64,000 bases of DNA from Streptomyces alfalfae (GCF_004127445.1 NZ_QEXM01000009.1:1-64000), one strand, 5' to 3'. Counted from the first letter of the stretch, positions 41,611 to 50,719 are shown. Translations and numbers: made by a program. Notes: generated by a model from the letters alone, not told the origin.

Positions 41611-42992
41611 TCGGGCCCTCCGTTCCCGTCGGCCTCCGTGTGCTCCGTCGCATGGAGGTAGTGCTCGAACAGATCCCGCAGGTGTGCCCCGTCGCCGTGG
41701 CTGAGCAGTGTCTTCGACCAGCGCAGGGCGAGGTGCAGCCGGCCCGCGGTCGACGCCGTGGTCACCGTGAGGCCGCGCGGCAGCCGGGCGGGCGCGGAGA
41801 ACCACACGGCGTGCGCGCGGCCCGCGTCGCCGAAGTCCAGGGCGTAGGGGATGCGGCCGATGTTGCTCAGGAGCGTCGTCGACGTCCAGGGCGCGGCGGC
41901 CCTGCGCAGCCCGCGCGTGAGGGCCGCCCGGAAGGTGACGGGGAGCACCGGGGCGGTCAGCAGCGCGGCCCCGTGGCCCAGTTGCGGGCGCGCCATGGCC
42001 TTGAGCGCGCGGGTGCGCTCGGAGGTGCGGCACAGCAGACCGCGGATGGCGTCCGGGGTCCAGTCGCGTCCGGCGAGCTCGGCCGCGCCGAACGGCACCT
42101 CGACCAGGCGGGTGCCGTTGCCGATGGGCATGGTCGCGTCGCGCGGCCGGTCGTCCACCGGCATCGTGATGCGCAGGGGCCTCGGCCGCGCCCCGTGCTC
42201 GCGGTTCCAGTGGGCGATCATCAGCGCCGTCGCCACCATGAGCTGGTCGTTCACGGTGAACGCGGAGCCCTTGGGCCGGTGCGGCACGGGCAGCTCCGCG
42301 ACGAGCATGCCGTTGCCCGGCGACGGCTCGGGCGTGCCCTTGCTGACCCGGGCCGGCGGCGTCCAGCCCGCGGCGGCGTCCGGCGGCGGCGCGGCGGCCG
42401 ACCCCGCGCTCTCGGCCGGGCGGACCGGGGGCGCGGCCGGGGAGTTGTCCTCGCCGCCGTAGATCTCGGCGGCCGTGGCGAGGACGCGGAGGCAGGCGGG
42501 ACCGTCAAGGGCGGTGTGGTTGATGGTGAGCAGGAGGACCGAACCGCCGTCCGCGCCCGCCCCGGCGGCGCCCTTCGGCGGTTCCTCCGCAGGCAGCACC
42601 TCCAGGCGGATCGGCGGCGAGGCCGTCAGCGGCGGGGCCTCCGCGAGCGCCCGCTCACGGGCGCGCTTCAGGGCGTCCCGCCCGGCCGGGGGGAAGGACA
42701 CCACCTCCGTGTCGGCCTCCGCCGTCAGCTCCCACTCGTAACGGCGGCGGTACCAGGGGCCGTGCGCCTCCCGCATCAGGATGCGGGGGTGGCGGCGCAG
42801 GGCCTCGTGGAACGCGGTCCGCAGCCGTGCCGGGTCCGGGACGCCCGGCAGGTGCACCTCGATGTGCACGGTCTCCGGTTCCTGCTCCTGGAGGCAGTGC
42901 CGGGAGACCTCGTCGACGACGGGGAACGGCACCCTCGCGGGCGGCCGTCCCGGCCCGTCCGCGCGCCGTGCCGGGTGTTCGAGGGCGGTCAT
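41607..42992 (-). CDS. Condensation-domain/acyltransferase-like protein
   Basis: The 461-residue protein resembles the CoA-dependent acyltransferase superfamily (NRPS condensation domains, PapA-type proteins). The active-site motif HHxxxDG appears as NHTALDG (about residues 156-162), with the general-base His kept and the first His changed to Asn. A second conserved region is FTVNDQLMVATALMIAHWN (about 255), followed by ITMPVDDRP. No carrier-protein or adenylation domain is present, so it is a free-standing enzyme, plausibly acylating a sugar as PapA proteins do. It overlaps both neighbours by four bases. Confidence 0.8.
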   Translation of the reverse strand: MTALEHPARRADGPGRPPARVPFPVVDEVSRHCLQEQEPETVHIEVHLPGVPDPARLRTAFHEALRRHPRILMREAHGPWYRRRYEWELTAEADTEVVSFPPAGRDALKRARERALAEAPPLTASPPIRLEVLPAEEPPKGAAGAGADGGSVLLLTINHTALDGPACLRVLATAAEIYGGEDNSPAAPPVRPAESAGSAAAPPPDAAAGWTPPARVSKGTPEPSPGNGMLVAELPVPHRPKGSAFTVNDQLMVATALMIAHWNREHGARPRPLRITMPVDDRPRDATMPIGNGTRLVEVPFGAAELAGRDWTPDAIRGLLCRTSERTRALKAMARPQLGHGAALLTAPVLPVTFRAALTRGLRRAAAPWTSTTLLSNIGRIPYALDFGDAGRAHAVWFSAPARLPRGLTVTTASTAGRLHLALRWSKTLLSHGDGAHLRDLFEHYLHATEHTEADGNGGPE

Positions 42993-45900
42993 CGCTGCGT
43001 GCCTTCTCCCGGGGTGTGCGGTCCTTCGGCCGGTGGCCGAGGCGTGGCGGGGCCGCGGGCCGAGACCGTGGGCCCCGCCCCCGGGTCCGCCGGCGCCGGA
43101 CCGCCGGGGCCCTGCTCGCGGTGCGGCAGCGGGGGCGTCGTGGGCGGGACGGTCTGCTGGGGCGCGGGTCCCCCGGCGGGTCCGTACACCAGCGTGTCGT
43201 CGGCGCCGGTGTCCGCATGCCGCGCCCGCCGCTCCGTCACGGACACCAGGGCCGCGAACAGGGCGATCAGCGCGAGGAGTTGCGCCAGGTGACCGAACGC
43301 GCCCTCGTCGGACGCGGCGGCCGCCCCGCCGGCGCCCGTCGCCGCCACGATGCCCGCTCCCGCCATCGCGGCGAACGCGATCGGCACGAGCAGCGCGTGC
43401 CGCCACCACGCGAGGAGCGCGAGGGCGGGCACGAGCAGCGCGAGCGGGCCCGCGACGACCGCCGCCACCAGGGTGAGCGCCACCGTGCCGAGGATCAGGC
43501 CGGGGGCGGGCGGCGCGGGCGCGGGGGCGTCCTGGTCGGTCTCGCGGCGCCACAGGACGGCGAGCGCGAGCAGGGCGAGGACGCCGACAGCGGCCAGGAT
43601 GAGCCCGATCTCGTAGGTCGTCGACGGCTCGTAGGTGAGCTTCACCGTGCCGCCCTCGCCCTCGGGCACGAGCCAGCCCTGCTGCCAGCCGTCGAGCCGC
43701 AGCGAGGACAGCTCCTTGCCGTTCAGGGTCGCCTTCCAGCCGTCGTTCACGTTCTCGTACGTGGTGAGGTACGAGGCCGCTCCCGCGCCCACCGTCAGCT
43801 CGCGGCGGTCGCCGAGCCAGTCCTCGACCTTCAGCTCACGCGCGGCGGTGTCGACGCTGCCCGGGGTGCCCCGGGTGAGGGAGGCGTCCATGACGGCGAG
43901 GGGGCCCGCGTCGCCGGTCTCGACGCTGTGCGCCCCGGCCTCCAGCTCGACGGTGGTGTCCTTCTCGCCGAGCCGGCAGAGGCCGACCTCGATCGGCCGG
44001 CGGTCGGTGAGGTCACGGACCGTGCCCTTCGCGCTCGACTCGTACAGCTCGCCGTCGATCGACATGACCGGGCCCTGGCCGCAGGGGAGCGAGAAGCGCT
44101 TCGCCGGGTCGGGCTGCTTCGTGCGGTACTTGTCGAGCGCCGGGACGTAGACCTCGGTGAGGCCCACGGGGAGCTGGAGGTCGGCGTCCGCCACCGGGTT
44201 GTGGACCGTCAGCGGCGCCGTCTCCGTGATGGTGATGTCCATCCGGTCGGTGGTGATCGGCGCGAAGCGGGCGTTGCCGTTCTCGTCGACGCCCGCGGTC
44301 GCGGCGCCGTCCGGCGAGCTGATCTCGATCTTCTGCGGCCGGGTGGACAGGCCGCCCGCCGCGGGCAGCACGATCTCGCCCACCGGCTGCTTGTCCGGCC
44401 ACTTGAGGTGGATGACGGGCCGGTTCCCACCGCCCGCGACCCAAGCCGTGGTCAGGTCGCCGTCGGTGAGGTTGCGCGGCGAGAGACCGTTGCCCAGCTT
44501 CGCGGTGGAGTCCGCGGTCGCGATGATCTGCTGTTCCTGCTCGGGCGCCACCTTGTAGAGGAGCTCGTCGAGTTCACGGCCGGGCACGGCCACCGCGCTC
44601 GCCTTCACCTCGTACTCGCCGTCGGCCGTCGTCGTGAACCGGCGGTGCAGGCCCGACTCGGGGTCCGCCTGCGAGAAGGCGCCGGGGTCGGAGGTGCGGT
44701 GCAGGGAGTACGTGGTCGCCTTCGCGTCGGTGACCTTCTCCGCGTCCTCGGGCAGCTGGAGGAGACGGGTGACCCGCACCTCGGGGATCGTGATCTCCGA
44801 GAAGCCCGCGCCGGTCAGGCCGGGGCGCGCCACCTGGGTGTCCACGATCGTGATCTTGATGAAGTCGGTCTCGCCCGCGGCGGCCCTCACGCGCTGCGGC
44901 TCGCCGTTGGTCCGGAGCGGGCTCGTGACGCTGCCGTGCTCCGTCTCCACCCGGATGCGGGTGGGCGCGGCCCGCACGCCGTCCTGCGGCAGCGGGGTGA
45001 CCCGGAACGACGAGGGCACGTCGACCTTCGCGTTGAACTCGGCTTTGATCCACTCGCCGTCCGCCGAACCGGCGTTGCCCTCGGCCCACGCCGTGGCCGG
45101 GTTCCCGTCGAAGGCGTTCACCGGGTCGTACTGCGGCAGGTGGAAGAGCCAGTTGCCGTAGCTGGAGGCCGTGACCGACCTGGCGCCACGCAGCTCCGCC
45201 GTCGTCTGGTGCTCGACGCCGTCGCTCGGCAGGATCTGGTGCGGCTTCTCGCCCGGGTTCTGGAGCGCCTCGGCCGCGTTCCTCTCGTCGCGGCCGTAGG
45301 TGTACGAGGTGTTGGAGCTGACCAGGCCGAAGCGGGTGTCGGCGCGGCGCAGGCCGTCACCGACCGCCTGGAGGCCGGGCGCCCCGAGCCCCGGGTGGTT
45401 GTCGCCCGCGAGGACGGTGGGACGGTCCCGCATCTCCGGGTCGGCGGAGAGCGGCAGCAGCGACTCGGGGCCACCGCTGACCACCGCCGTGTTGGACACC
45501 GGCTTCAGGCCCGCCTGGCCGGGACGCTCGGCGCCGGCGCCGGGGGCGTAGATCTCGACCGCGCGCTGGCGCGGGAAGAGGCCCTCGACCTGCACGGGCG
45601 TGTCGTCGGCGATGACACCGCCGGTGGTCTGCGGGCCGAAGCCCGTCACGCGGCGGAAACCGGACTCCTCCAGGGTGCGCTTGACCGTGGCGGTCGGCAC
45701 GTTGCCGACCTGGTCGGGGTCGAGGTCGTTGCGGACGACGACGTAGTACAGGCCGGCCCGCGTCACGTAGTCGCTCAGGCCCGGCACTTCGGCGCCGGTC
45801 CGCAGCGCCTGCTCGACGGCGTCCATCGCGCGCCGGTTGCCGGGCGTGCCGAACGGCACGTAGTCGCGCTGCGCCCAGCGCGACTCGGCGAGCACGTCGA

Positions 45901-47347
45901 GGGGCTGGTCGATGGGGGAGCCCCAGGTGTAGATGCCGTGCGCGGTCGCGGGCACGACCAGGGCGCGCGAGTCGGGCGAGTACTTCTTCAGCCAGTCGGC
46001 CGTCGCCTCCCAGTAGGTGGGCAGCTTCTGGAACGAACCCGGCTGGAGGATCGCGCCGTTGACGTAGGGCAGGGCGAGGCCGGGCAGGACCAGGACCGTC
46101 GCGATCAGCGGCGCGAACCGCCTGCCGCGCACCGGCCGGGCCCCGCGCGCCCGCGAGGCCACGCCCACCAGGTGCGCCAGTCCGAGGACCAGGGCGAGGG
46201 CGAGGCCCGTCTGGAACTTGTAGATGTTGCGGAAGGGCACGAGCCCGCCGTCCAGCCAGGACTGGACGGCGCCGTGGAAGGGGGCGCCGAACGCGCCGCC
46301 GTACCCGGCGAGGGTGATCAGGGCGACCGAGAGGACGGTCAGGACCAGCCAGCGCCGCTCCGGCAGATCGCGGCGGGCGAGCCCCGCGAGGCCGGCGGCG
46401 GCGGCGAGCGCCGAGCAGACGACGGCCACGACGGCCGTCGCCACCGTCCATCCCGCGGGCAGCCAGGCCTCGCCGAAGTGCAGGTACGCCACCCAGTTGC
46501 CGGCGCCACGCAGGGCCTCGGTCGCCGACATGGTGCCGGTCGTGGTGGCCGAGTCCTCCACGTAGGGCAGGAAGTTCTCGCCGTAGATGCCGAGCATGAG
46601 CAGCGGCACGACCCACCAGGCGGTAGCCAGGACGACCCCGGGCACCCACCAGGTGATCAGCTTCCGCTTGCGCGGGCCGTTGGGGCGGGAGAGCAGATAG
46701 AGGCCCACGGGCAGCAGCGAGGCGAGCGTCGCCGCCGCGTTCACGCCGCCCATGAACGGGATGATCAGCGCCGACCGGCAGGCGGCGAGGCGCGCGCTGA
46801 TCCGGTCGTTCGTCAGCGGCAGCAGCACCCACGGAAGGAACGCGCCGGGCAGCGCCGCCGCCGACGTCGAGCCGATGACCACGGTGAACGTCGGCCACAG
46901 GGCGTACACCACCGCGCCGAGCAGCCTGCTGGAGCGGCTGCCGATGCCCAGCCGCTCGGCGAGCCGCAGCGCGCCCCAGAACGCGACCGCGAGGATCAGC
47001 GAGAACCAGAGCCGCTCAGCGATCCACACCGGTATCTGCACCAGATCGGCGAGGCCGTAGAACGGCAGCATCGGGAAGACGTAGCCGACGTACTGGTCCT
47101 GGATGCCGCCGAAGCCGCCCCGGTCGTGCCAGAGCTGGCCCAGGTCGGAGAGGAACTGCCAGGGGTCGACGGCGACACCGAGCTTGGTGTCGAACGTCAT
47201 GCGCCCGGGTTTCGCCGCCAGAAGGAGCACGAACACCACGGCCCAGAACCCGAGCAGCCAGCGCCGCGAGCGCGGCCCCCGCGAGGGTTCGGGCGCATCG
47301 GTCGTGGGTCTTGCGGCCACCGGGGGTGGGGCCTGGACCGTGGTCAT
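42989..47347 (-). CDS. aftD: Alpha-(1->3)-arabinofuranosyltransferase family protein (AftD-like)
   Basis: This 1452-residue GT-C type membrane enzyme has a cytoplasmic N-terminus (about 30 residues), a first helix (LLGFWAVVFVLLLAAKPG), the conserved DTKLGVAVDPWQFLSDLGQLW loop, about ten helices up to residue 430, a large extracytoplasmic beta-rich region with carbohydrate-binding-module-like segments (NAFDGNPATAWAEGN, NLTDGDLTTAWVAGG), and two to four C-terminal helices plus a Pro-rich tail. Mycobacterial AftD adds arabinofuranose to arabinogalactan and lipoarabinomannan from decaprenyl-phosphate-arabinose. Streptomyces is not known to make those polymers, so the acceptor here is open. The ATG at 47347 overlaps the upstream stop; GTG 47353 is possible. 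Confidence 0.88.
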   Translation of the reverse strand: MTTVQAPPPVAARPTTDAPEPSRGPRSRRWLLGFWAVVFVLLLAAKPGRMTFDTKLGVAVDPWQFLSDLGQLWHDRGGFGGIQDQYVGYVFPMLPFYGLADLVQIPVWIAERLWFSLILAVAFWGALRLAERLGIGSRSSRLLGAVVYALWPTFTVVIGSTSAAALPGAFLPWVLLPLTNDRISARLAACRSALIIPFMGGVNAAATLASLLPVGLYLLSRPNGPRKRKLITWWVPGVVLATAWWVVPLLMLGIYGENFLPYVEDSATTTGTMSATEALRGAGNWVAYLHFGEAWLPAGWTVATAVVAVVCSALAAAAGLAGLARRDLPERRWLVLTVLSVALITLAGYGGAFGAPFHGAVQSWLDGGLVPFRNIYKFQTGLALALVLGLAHLVGVASRARGARPVRGRRFAPLIATVLVLPGLALPYVNGAILQPGSFQKLPTYWEATADWLKKYSPDSRALVVPATAHGIYTWGSPIDQPLDVLAESRWAQRDYVPFGTPGNRRAMDAVEQALRTGAEVPGLSDYVTRAGLYYVVVRNDLDPDQVGNVPTATVKRTLEESGFRRVTGFGPQTTGGVIADDTPVQVEGLFPRQRAVEIYAPGAGAERPGQAGLKPVSNTAVVSGGPESLLPLSADPEMRDRPTVLAGDNHPGLGAPGLQAVGDGLRRADTRFGLVSSNTSYTYGRDERNAAEALQNPGEKPHQILPSDGVEHQTTAELRGARSVTASSYGNWLFHLPQYDPVNAFDGNPATAWAEGNAGSADGEWIKAEFNAKVDVPSSFRVTPLPQDGVRAAPTRIRVETEHGSVTSPLRTNGEPQRVRAAAGETDFIKITIVDTQVARPGLTGAGFSEITIPEVRVTRLLQLPEDAEKVTDAKATTYSLHRTSDPGAFSQADPESGLHRRFTTTADGEYEVKASAVAVPGRELDELLYKVAPEQEQQIIATADSTAKLGNGLSPRNLTDGDLTTAWVAGGGNRPVIHLKWPDKQPVGEIVLPAAGGLSTRPQKIEISSPDGAATAGVDENGNARFAPITTDRMDITITETAPLTVHNPVADADLQLPVGLTEVYVPALDKYRTKQPDPAKRFSLPCGQGPVMSIDGELYESSAKGTVRDLTDRRPIEVGLCRLGEKDTTVELEAGAHSVETGDAGPLAVMDASLTRGTPGSVDTAARELKVEDWLGDRRELTVGAGAASYLTTYENVNDGWKATLNGKELSSLRLDGWQQGWLVPEGEGGTVKLTYEPSTTYEIGLILAAVGVLALLALAVLWRRETDQDAPAPAPPAPGLILGTVALTLVAAVVAGPLALLVPALALLAWWRHALLVPIAFAAMAGAGIVAATGAGGAAAASDEGAFGHLAQLLALIALFAALVSVTERRARHADTGADDTLVYGPAGGPAPQQTVPPTTPPLPHREQGPGGPAPADPGAGPTVSARGPATPRPPAEGPHTPGEGTQR

Positions 47348-48072
47348 GCACACCGCCTGAGGATGAGAAGGAGATTCCAGGTCGCGACCTCGCGCACCAC
47401 CGGCACCCGCGTGACCGCCCCGGCCAGGAACGGCCAGTAGCGCGAGCGCGCCGACACCACGGCCACGTCGTCGCGGGCCCGTACCTGACGCAGGGTCGCG
47501 CCGACGTGGTGTGCGAAGAGGTTCTCGCCGAGCTTGTGTTTCGCGGCTCTGCCCGTACGCCGTTCATAGCGGGCGCGGGCCCGGTCGGCGCCCAGGTAGT
47601 GCCAGGGCGCCCACTCGTGACCGCCCCAGGGGGAGAGCCAGTTGGTGAAGGAGACATAGATGAGACCGCCGGGCCGGGTGACCCTGACCATCTCGCTGAG
47701 GAACGTCTGGGGGTCGTCGACGTGTTCGAGCACATTGGAGGAGAACGTCACGTCGGCGACGCCGTCCGCCAGCGGCAGCAGATAGCCGTCGGCGAGGACA
47801 GAGCCCTCGGGCGGTTTGCTCCCCGAAGCCGTCATCTCCGCGAGATCCGGTTCGAAGAGGTAACTCAGCGCGCCGCGCCGCCGGAACTCCTCGGTGAAGT
47901 AGCCGCCCCCGCCGCCGATGTCGACGACGACGCGGTCCTTCACGGGGCCGTACGCCTCGACCTGGTCGGCGGCGTCCTCGGCGAGGAGCGTGTAGCAGCG
48001 CTCGGGTTCCTGCTGCTCGCGGAGGAAGGCCCGGAAGAGCGTGGCGGAACGGCGCAGGGACGGGTCCTTCAC
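47344..48072 (-). CDS. Class I SAM-dependent methyltransferase
   Basis: The 242-residue enzyme has motif I VVVDIGGGGGYFTEEF (about residue 48-62), LFEPDLAEM, DVTFSSNVLEHVDDPQTFLSE (about 105-125) and RVTRPGGLIYVSFTNWLSPWGGHEW. The C-terminal half contains a His-rich stretch (LFAHHVGATL) and a hydrophobic end (VATWNLLLILRR). It is similar in type to glycan or lipid methyltransferases. The GTG start directly abuts the stop of the glycosyltransferase gene (TGAGTG), and its own stop overlaps aftD. Confidence 0.87.
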   Translation of the reverse strand: MKDPSLRRSATLFRAFLREQQEPERCYTLLAEDAADQVEAYGPVKDRVVVDIGGGGGYFTEEFRRRGALSYLFEPDLAEMTASGSKPPEGSVLADGYLLPLADGVADVTFSSNVLEHVDDPQTFLSEMVRVTRPGGLIYVSFTNWLSPWGGHEWAPWHYLGADRARARYERRTGRAAKHKLGENLFAHHVGATLRQVRARDDVAVVSARSRYWPFLAGAVTRVPVVREVATWNLLLILRRCA

Positions 48073-49245
48073 TCAAGGCCCCTGAGCGGTGTCGGGTTCC
48101 AGGTGCGCGGCGACGGCCTCGGCCGCCACCGCCTGGAACTGGCGGACGGTGTTGCCCCAGCGGAACCGCGTGGCCCGCTCGCCCGCGGCCTTGCCGAGGG
48201 CCCTGCGGCGCTCCCCGCTCAGCGCGAGGGTGCACCAGGCGGCGGCGAAGGAGCTCTCGCCGCGGGCCAGGAGTCCGGTCACGCCGTCCTCGATGGAGTC
48301 GCGGACCCCGGGGACGTCGAAGCCGACCGAGGGGGTCGAGCGGGTCGCGGCCTCGGTGATGACCAGGCCCCAGCCCTCCACGGCGGAGGGGTGGAGCAGC
48401 ATCCAGGCCTCGCACAGCAGGCGGTGCTTCTCCGCCTCGGAGACGTGCCCCCTGAAGTCGACGCCGGGGCCCGCCAGCTGCTCCAGGCGCGCGCGTTCGG
48501 GACCGTCGCCCACGATCACGAGCCGGCCGCCCGTGACGGGTCTGACCCGCTCCCACAGGCGCAGCAGCAGATCGATCCGCTTGTACTCGACGAGGCGTCC
48601 CATCGCCAGGAAGAGCGGCTCGTCGGAGCGGGCGTGCAGCGGGCCCGGCTCCTCGACGCCGTTGTGCACGATGCGGATGCGCTCGCGCTCCACGCCGATC
48701 CCGCGCAGCGCGGTGGCCGTCGACGGGGAGACGGCCACCAGGAGGTTGCCGCGCTGCGCGCCGGACAGCGCCCAGTGTTCGAGGCGCCGACCGAGCCGGG
48801 CCGCGGGTGCGAGCGCTCCGGGGAAGCGCATGCCCCACAGGTCGGTGTGGACGTGGTTGACGAGGCAGAGCGTCGGCCCCCTGTGCCACAGCGGCGCCAG
48901 GTACGGCATGCCGTTGCAGACCTCGACGAGCAGGTCGCAGTCGCCCACCTGCCGGGTGAAGGCCGAGCGCGCCCGCAGGTAGTGGCCGAATTCGCCGCCC
49001 GCCGACACCACGCGGTAGTCGCGGTAGGCGGCGGGACCGCCGCAGAGCAGCGTGACCTGGTGGCCCAGCTTGCTGAGCCCGTCGGCCAGCCGGTCGACGA
49101 GCAGTTCGGAGCCCCCCGCGGCCGGGTTGCCGAGGTCGCGGTGGGCGAGGAAGACGATCCGGCGCGGCTGTGGGGGAGGCGCGGGAAGCCGCTGTGCGTG
49201 GCGTGGGGCGGCCGCGCGCAGCGAGGACGGTACGTGCTGGGGCAT
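48073..49245 (-). CDS. Glycosyltransferase family 4
   Basis: The 390-residue GT-B enzyme shows IVFLAHRDLGNPAAGGSELLVDRLADGL (N-terminal acceptor domain, written here in overlapping form), VNHVHTDLWG, VAVSPSTATAL, VHNGVEEPG, LAMGRLVEYKRIDLLLRLW (donor domain start, about residue 215), RLVIVGDGPERARLEQLAG and the EX7E-like ESAVEGWGLVITEA region (HPSAVEGWGLVITEA). It transfers a sugar from a nucleotide donor in the cytoplasm, probably building the lipid-linked or glycan acceptor extended by AftD. It is the first gene of the overlapping unit; TTGGAGC precedes the ATG. Confidence 0.9.
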   Translation of the reverse strand: MPQHVPSSLRAAAPRHAQRLPAPPPQPRRIVFLAHRDLGNPAAGGSELLVDRLADGLSKLGHQVTLLCGGPAAYRDYRVVSAGGEFGHYLRARSAFTRQVGDCDLLVEVCNGMPYLAPLWHRGPTLCLVNHVHTDLWGMRFPGALAPAARLGRRLEHWALSGAQRGNLLVAVSPSTATALRGIGVERERIRIVHNGVEEPGPLHARSDEPLFLAMGRLVEYKRIDLLLRLWERVRPVTGGRLVIVGDGPERARLEQLAGPGVDFRGHVSEAEKHRLLCEAWMLLHPSAVEGWGLVITEAATRSTPSVGFDVPGVRDSIEDGVTGLLARGESSFAAAWCTLALSGERRRALGKAAGERATRFRWGNTVRQFQAVAAEAVAAHLEPDTAQGP

Positions 49246-49571
49246 GCGTGCTCCAACTCGTCTCAGGGTGCGGAACTGTGGGGGGTCCGGTCGGCGGAAC
49301 GATCCTGCTGGGTGGAGCAGGGTGGTGCTGGGTTCTGCTGGGTGGAGCGGGGTGGTGCCGGGTGGGGCGGAGGCCGGGCCGCGGAGCGGTGGGGTCGCTC
49401 CGCGTAAGTGCGGTGCTCGGCCTGTGCGGGGGTGGTGCGTGGATGGTGCGGGGGAAGTGCTCGGGTGGTGCGGGGACCGTGCTCGGGTGGGGTGGTCAGT
49501 TTTAGCCGCCCGGTACCGCGCGGCTACTCACCGAAGTGACAATTTCCGGGCTTTTCAGCGCTGACGTCTCA
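49246..49571. other. Intergenic region upstream of the glycan operon
   Basis: This stretch lies between the start of the glycosyltransferase gene and the stop of the PorA/DUF3068 gene, both on the minus strand. It holds a G-rich repeat (49306-49370) and more degenerate G-rich sequence to about 49500, then a lower-GC stretch (about 49505-49560). The operon promoter should be here; I could not identify boxes with confidence. Confidence 0.65.
49306..49370 (+). repeat. 10-bp phased G-rich repeat
   Basis: Two copies of a 20-bp unit (TGCTGGGTGGAGCAGGGTGG and a one-base variant) at 49306-49325 and 49336-49355 are interleaved with 10-bp half units. GGG runs fall about every ten bases, with loops of six or seven, matching a G-quadruplex pattern on the plus strand, which is the non-template strand for nothing known and the template strand for the operon leader. 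Confidence 0.75.
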
Positions 49572-50606
49572 TCACTTCGTGGTGGACTGCAGGGGGCTTC
49601 GGGACGCGGCGGGATTCGGACTCCCCGGTTCCGTCGATCCGGCGCTGTCGCCGGGGCCGTTCGCCCCGTCGTCCCTGCGGCCCCGGACCACCAGCACGAT
49701 TCCGGCCACCGCGAGCGCCACACCGAGCGCCCCCGCCGCCACGGGCAGCGTCCCGCCCACCAGCTTCAGCCGGCCGCTGTCGTCCTTGGCGAGCTTCACC
49801 TGCGCCTTCTGCGTGGCCGTGTCGAACGCGACCCGCTCGCTGTCGAGCAGCACCGTGGCGTCCTTGTCCGAACCCGGCGCCCGCAGCGTCTTGCGCGGCC
49901 CGATGGCGGCGTAGATGATCCGGCCGGTCCGCTGGTCGGCGACGAGCTCGATGCCGTGGTTGGCGTAGTACTCGTCGGCGATCACCTGGCTCTTCTTCGG
50001 CTGCCCGACCAGGCGTCCCGGCACCTGACGCGTGCCGGTCTTGGTGGCCTTCACCGTGCCCGTGAACCGGTAGCCCTCGTAGCCCTGGACCTTCTTCGTG
50101 CCCCGGTAGGCGAGCGGCACCGTCGCCCCCAGCGTGTTGTCCCACCACAGGTAGGACCGCTTCTCCACGTCGAAGGGGAACTTCAGATAGGCCTCGCCCT
50201 CGAAGTACGGCTTCTCGCCGCAGCAGTGCACCGGCCTGTTCGTCTTCCGGTCGGTGACCCAGCGCTCCTGCGTCCACTGGAGCGAGTCGTGCGGGTCGGC
50301 CGCCGGCAGCGAACCGTCCGGGTCGACGGAGGTCACCACGTCCCAGACGGCGCGCCCGTGCTCCTCGCTGTCCGCGACGTCGCCGCGCACCTGCCGGGTG
50401 ATGGTGAGGTTCTTGTCGCGGACCGTCTTGATCTTCGCGGTGTCGAAATAGCTTCCCGTGCCCTTGAAGACGGTGGTCGTGTCGATGTCGATGGGCGTGC
50501 GTTTCGCGCGTGGCTCCACGTACCAGGCGAGCAACGGCGCCAGGACCAGAAGGAACGCGCCGAGACCTAGCAGGATCAGCGAAAAAGGTGAGGTGGTGCG
50601 GCGCAT
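49572..50606 (-). CDS. DUF3068/PorA-family membrane protein
   Basis: The 344-residue protein has an N-terminal membrane helix (FSLILLGLGAFLLVLAPLLAWYV), a large extracytoplasmic domain of about 270 residues (DTTTVFKGTGSYFD, SLQWTQERWVTDRKTNRPVHCCGE, YLWWDNTLGATVPL) and a C-terminal helix (VAAGALGVALAVAGIVLVVRG) with a short Ser/Pro-rich tail. DUF3068 proteins are labelled PorA family in some databases, but channel activity is not shown for Streptomyces members. It lies upstream of the AftD operon on the same strand with a 326-base gap, so a shared envelope role is plausible. AGGAG precedes the ATG. Confidence 0.83.
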   Translation of the reverse strand: MRRTTSPFSLILLGLGAFLLVLAPLLAWYVEPRAKRTPIDIDTTTVFKGTGSYFDTAKIKTVRDKNLTITRQVRGDVADSEEHGRAVWDVVTSVDPDGSLPAADPHDSLQWTQERWVTDRKTNRPVHCCGEKPYFEGEAYLKFPFDVEKRSYLWWDNTLGATVPLAYRGTKKVQGYEGYRFTGTVKATKTGTRQVPGRLVGQPKKSQVIADEYYANHGIELVADQRTGRIIYAAIGPRKTLRAPGSDKDATVLLDSERVAFDTATQKAQVKLAKDDSGRLKLVGGTLPVAAGALGVALAVAGIVLVVRGRRDDGANGPGDSAGSTEPGSPNPAASRSPLQSTTK

Positions 50607-50681
50607 GGGGCACTCCTGGGCTATGGGCGGGGAGAAGTGTTACCGAGCCGTACGTATGGGCCGGGAACCGTAGGCGCACCC

Positions 50682-50719
50682 TTGACGAAGTGTCAATGCG
50701 TACCAAACACTGAGTACGC
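50682..50719. promoter_or_regulatory. Nested inverted repeats in a divergent promoter region
   Basis: TTGAC (50682-50686) and GTCAA (50692-50696) flank GAAGT, and GCGTAC (50698-50703) and GTACGC (50714-50719) flank ten bases. Both lie between the PorA/DUF3068 gene and the divergent small protein/PucR pair, in a local dip of GC content. They are candidate operators; PucR itself is a possible ligand, which is inference. Confidence 0.45.

Noticed and set aside
42827..47440. A 1537-codon open frame on the plus strand opposite aftD
   Set aside because: It is an antisense shadow caused by high GC; its translation is Arg/Gly/His-rich with no domain, while the minus strand encodes a clear membrane glycosyltransferase.
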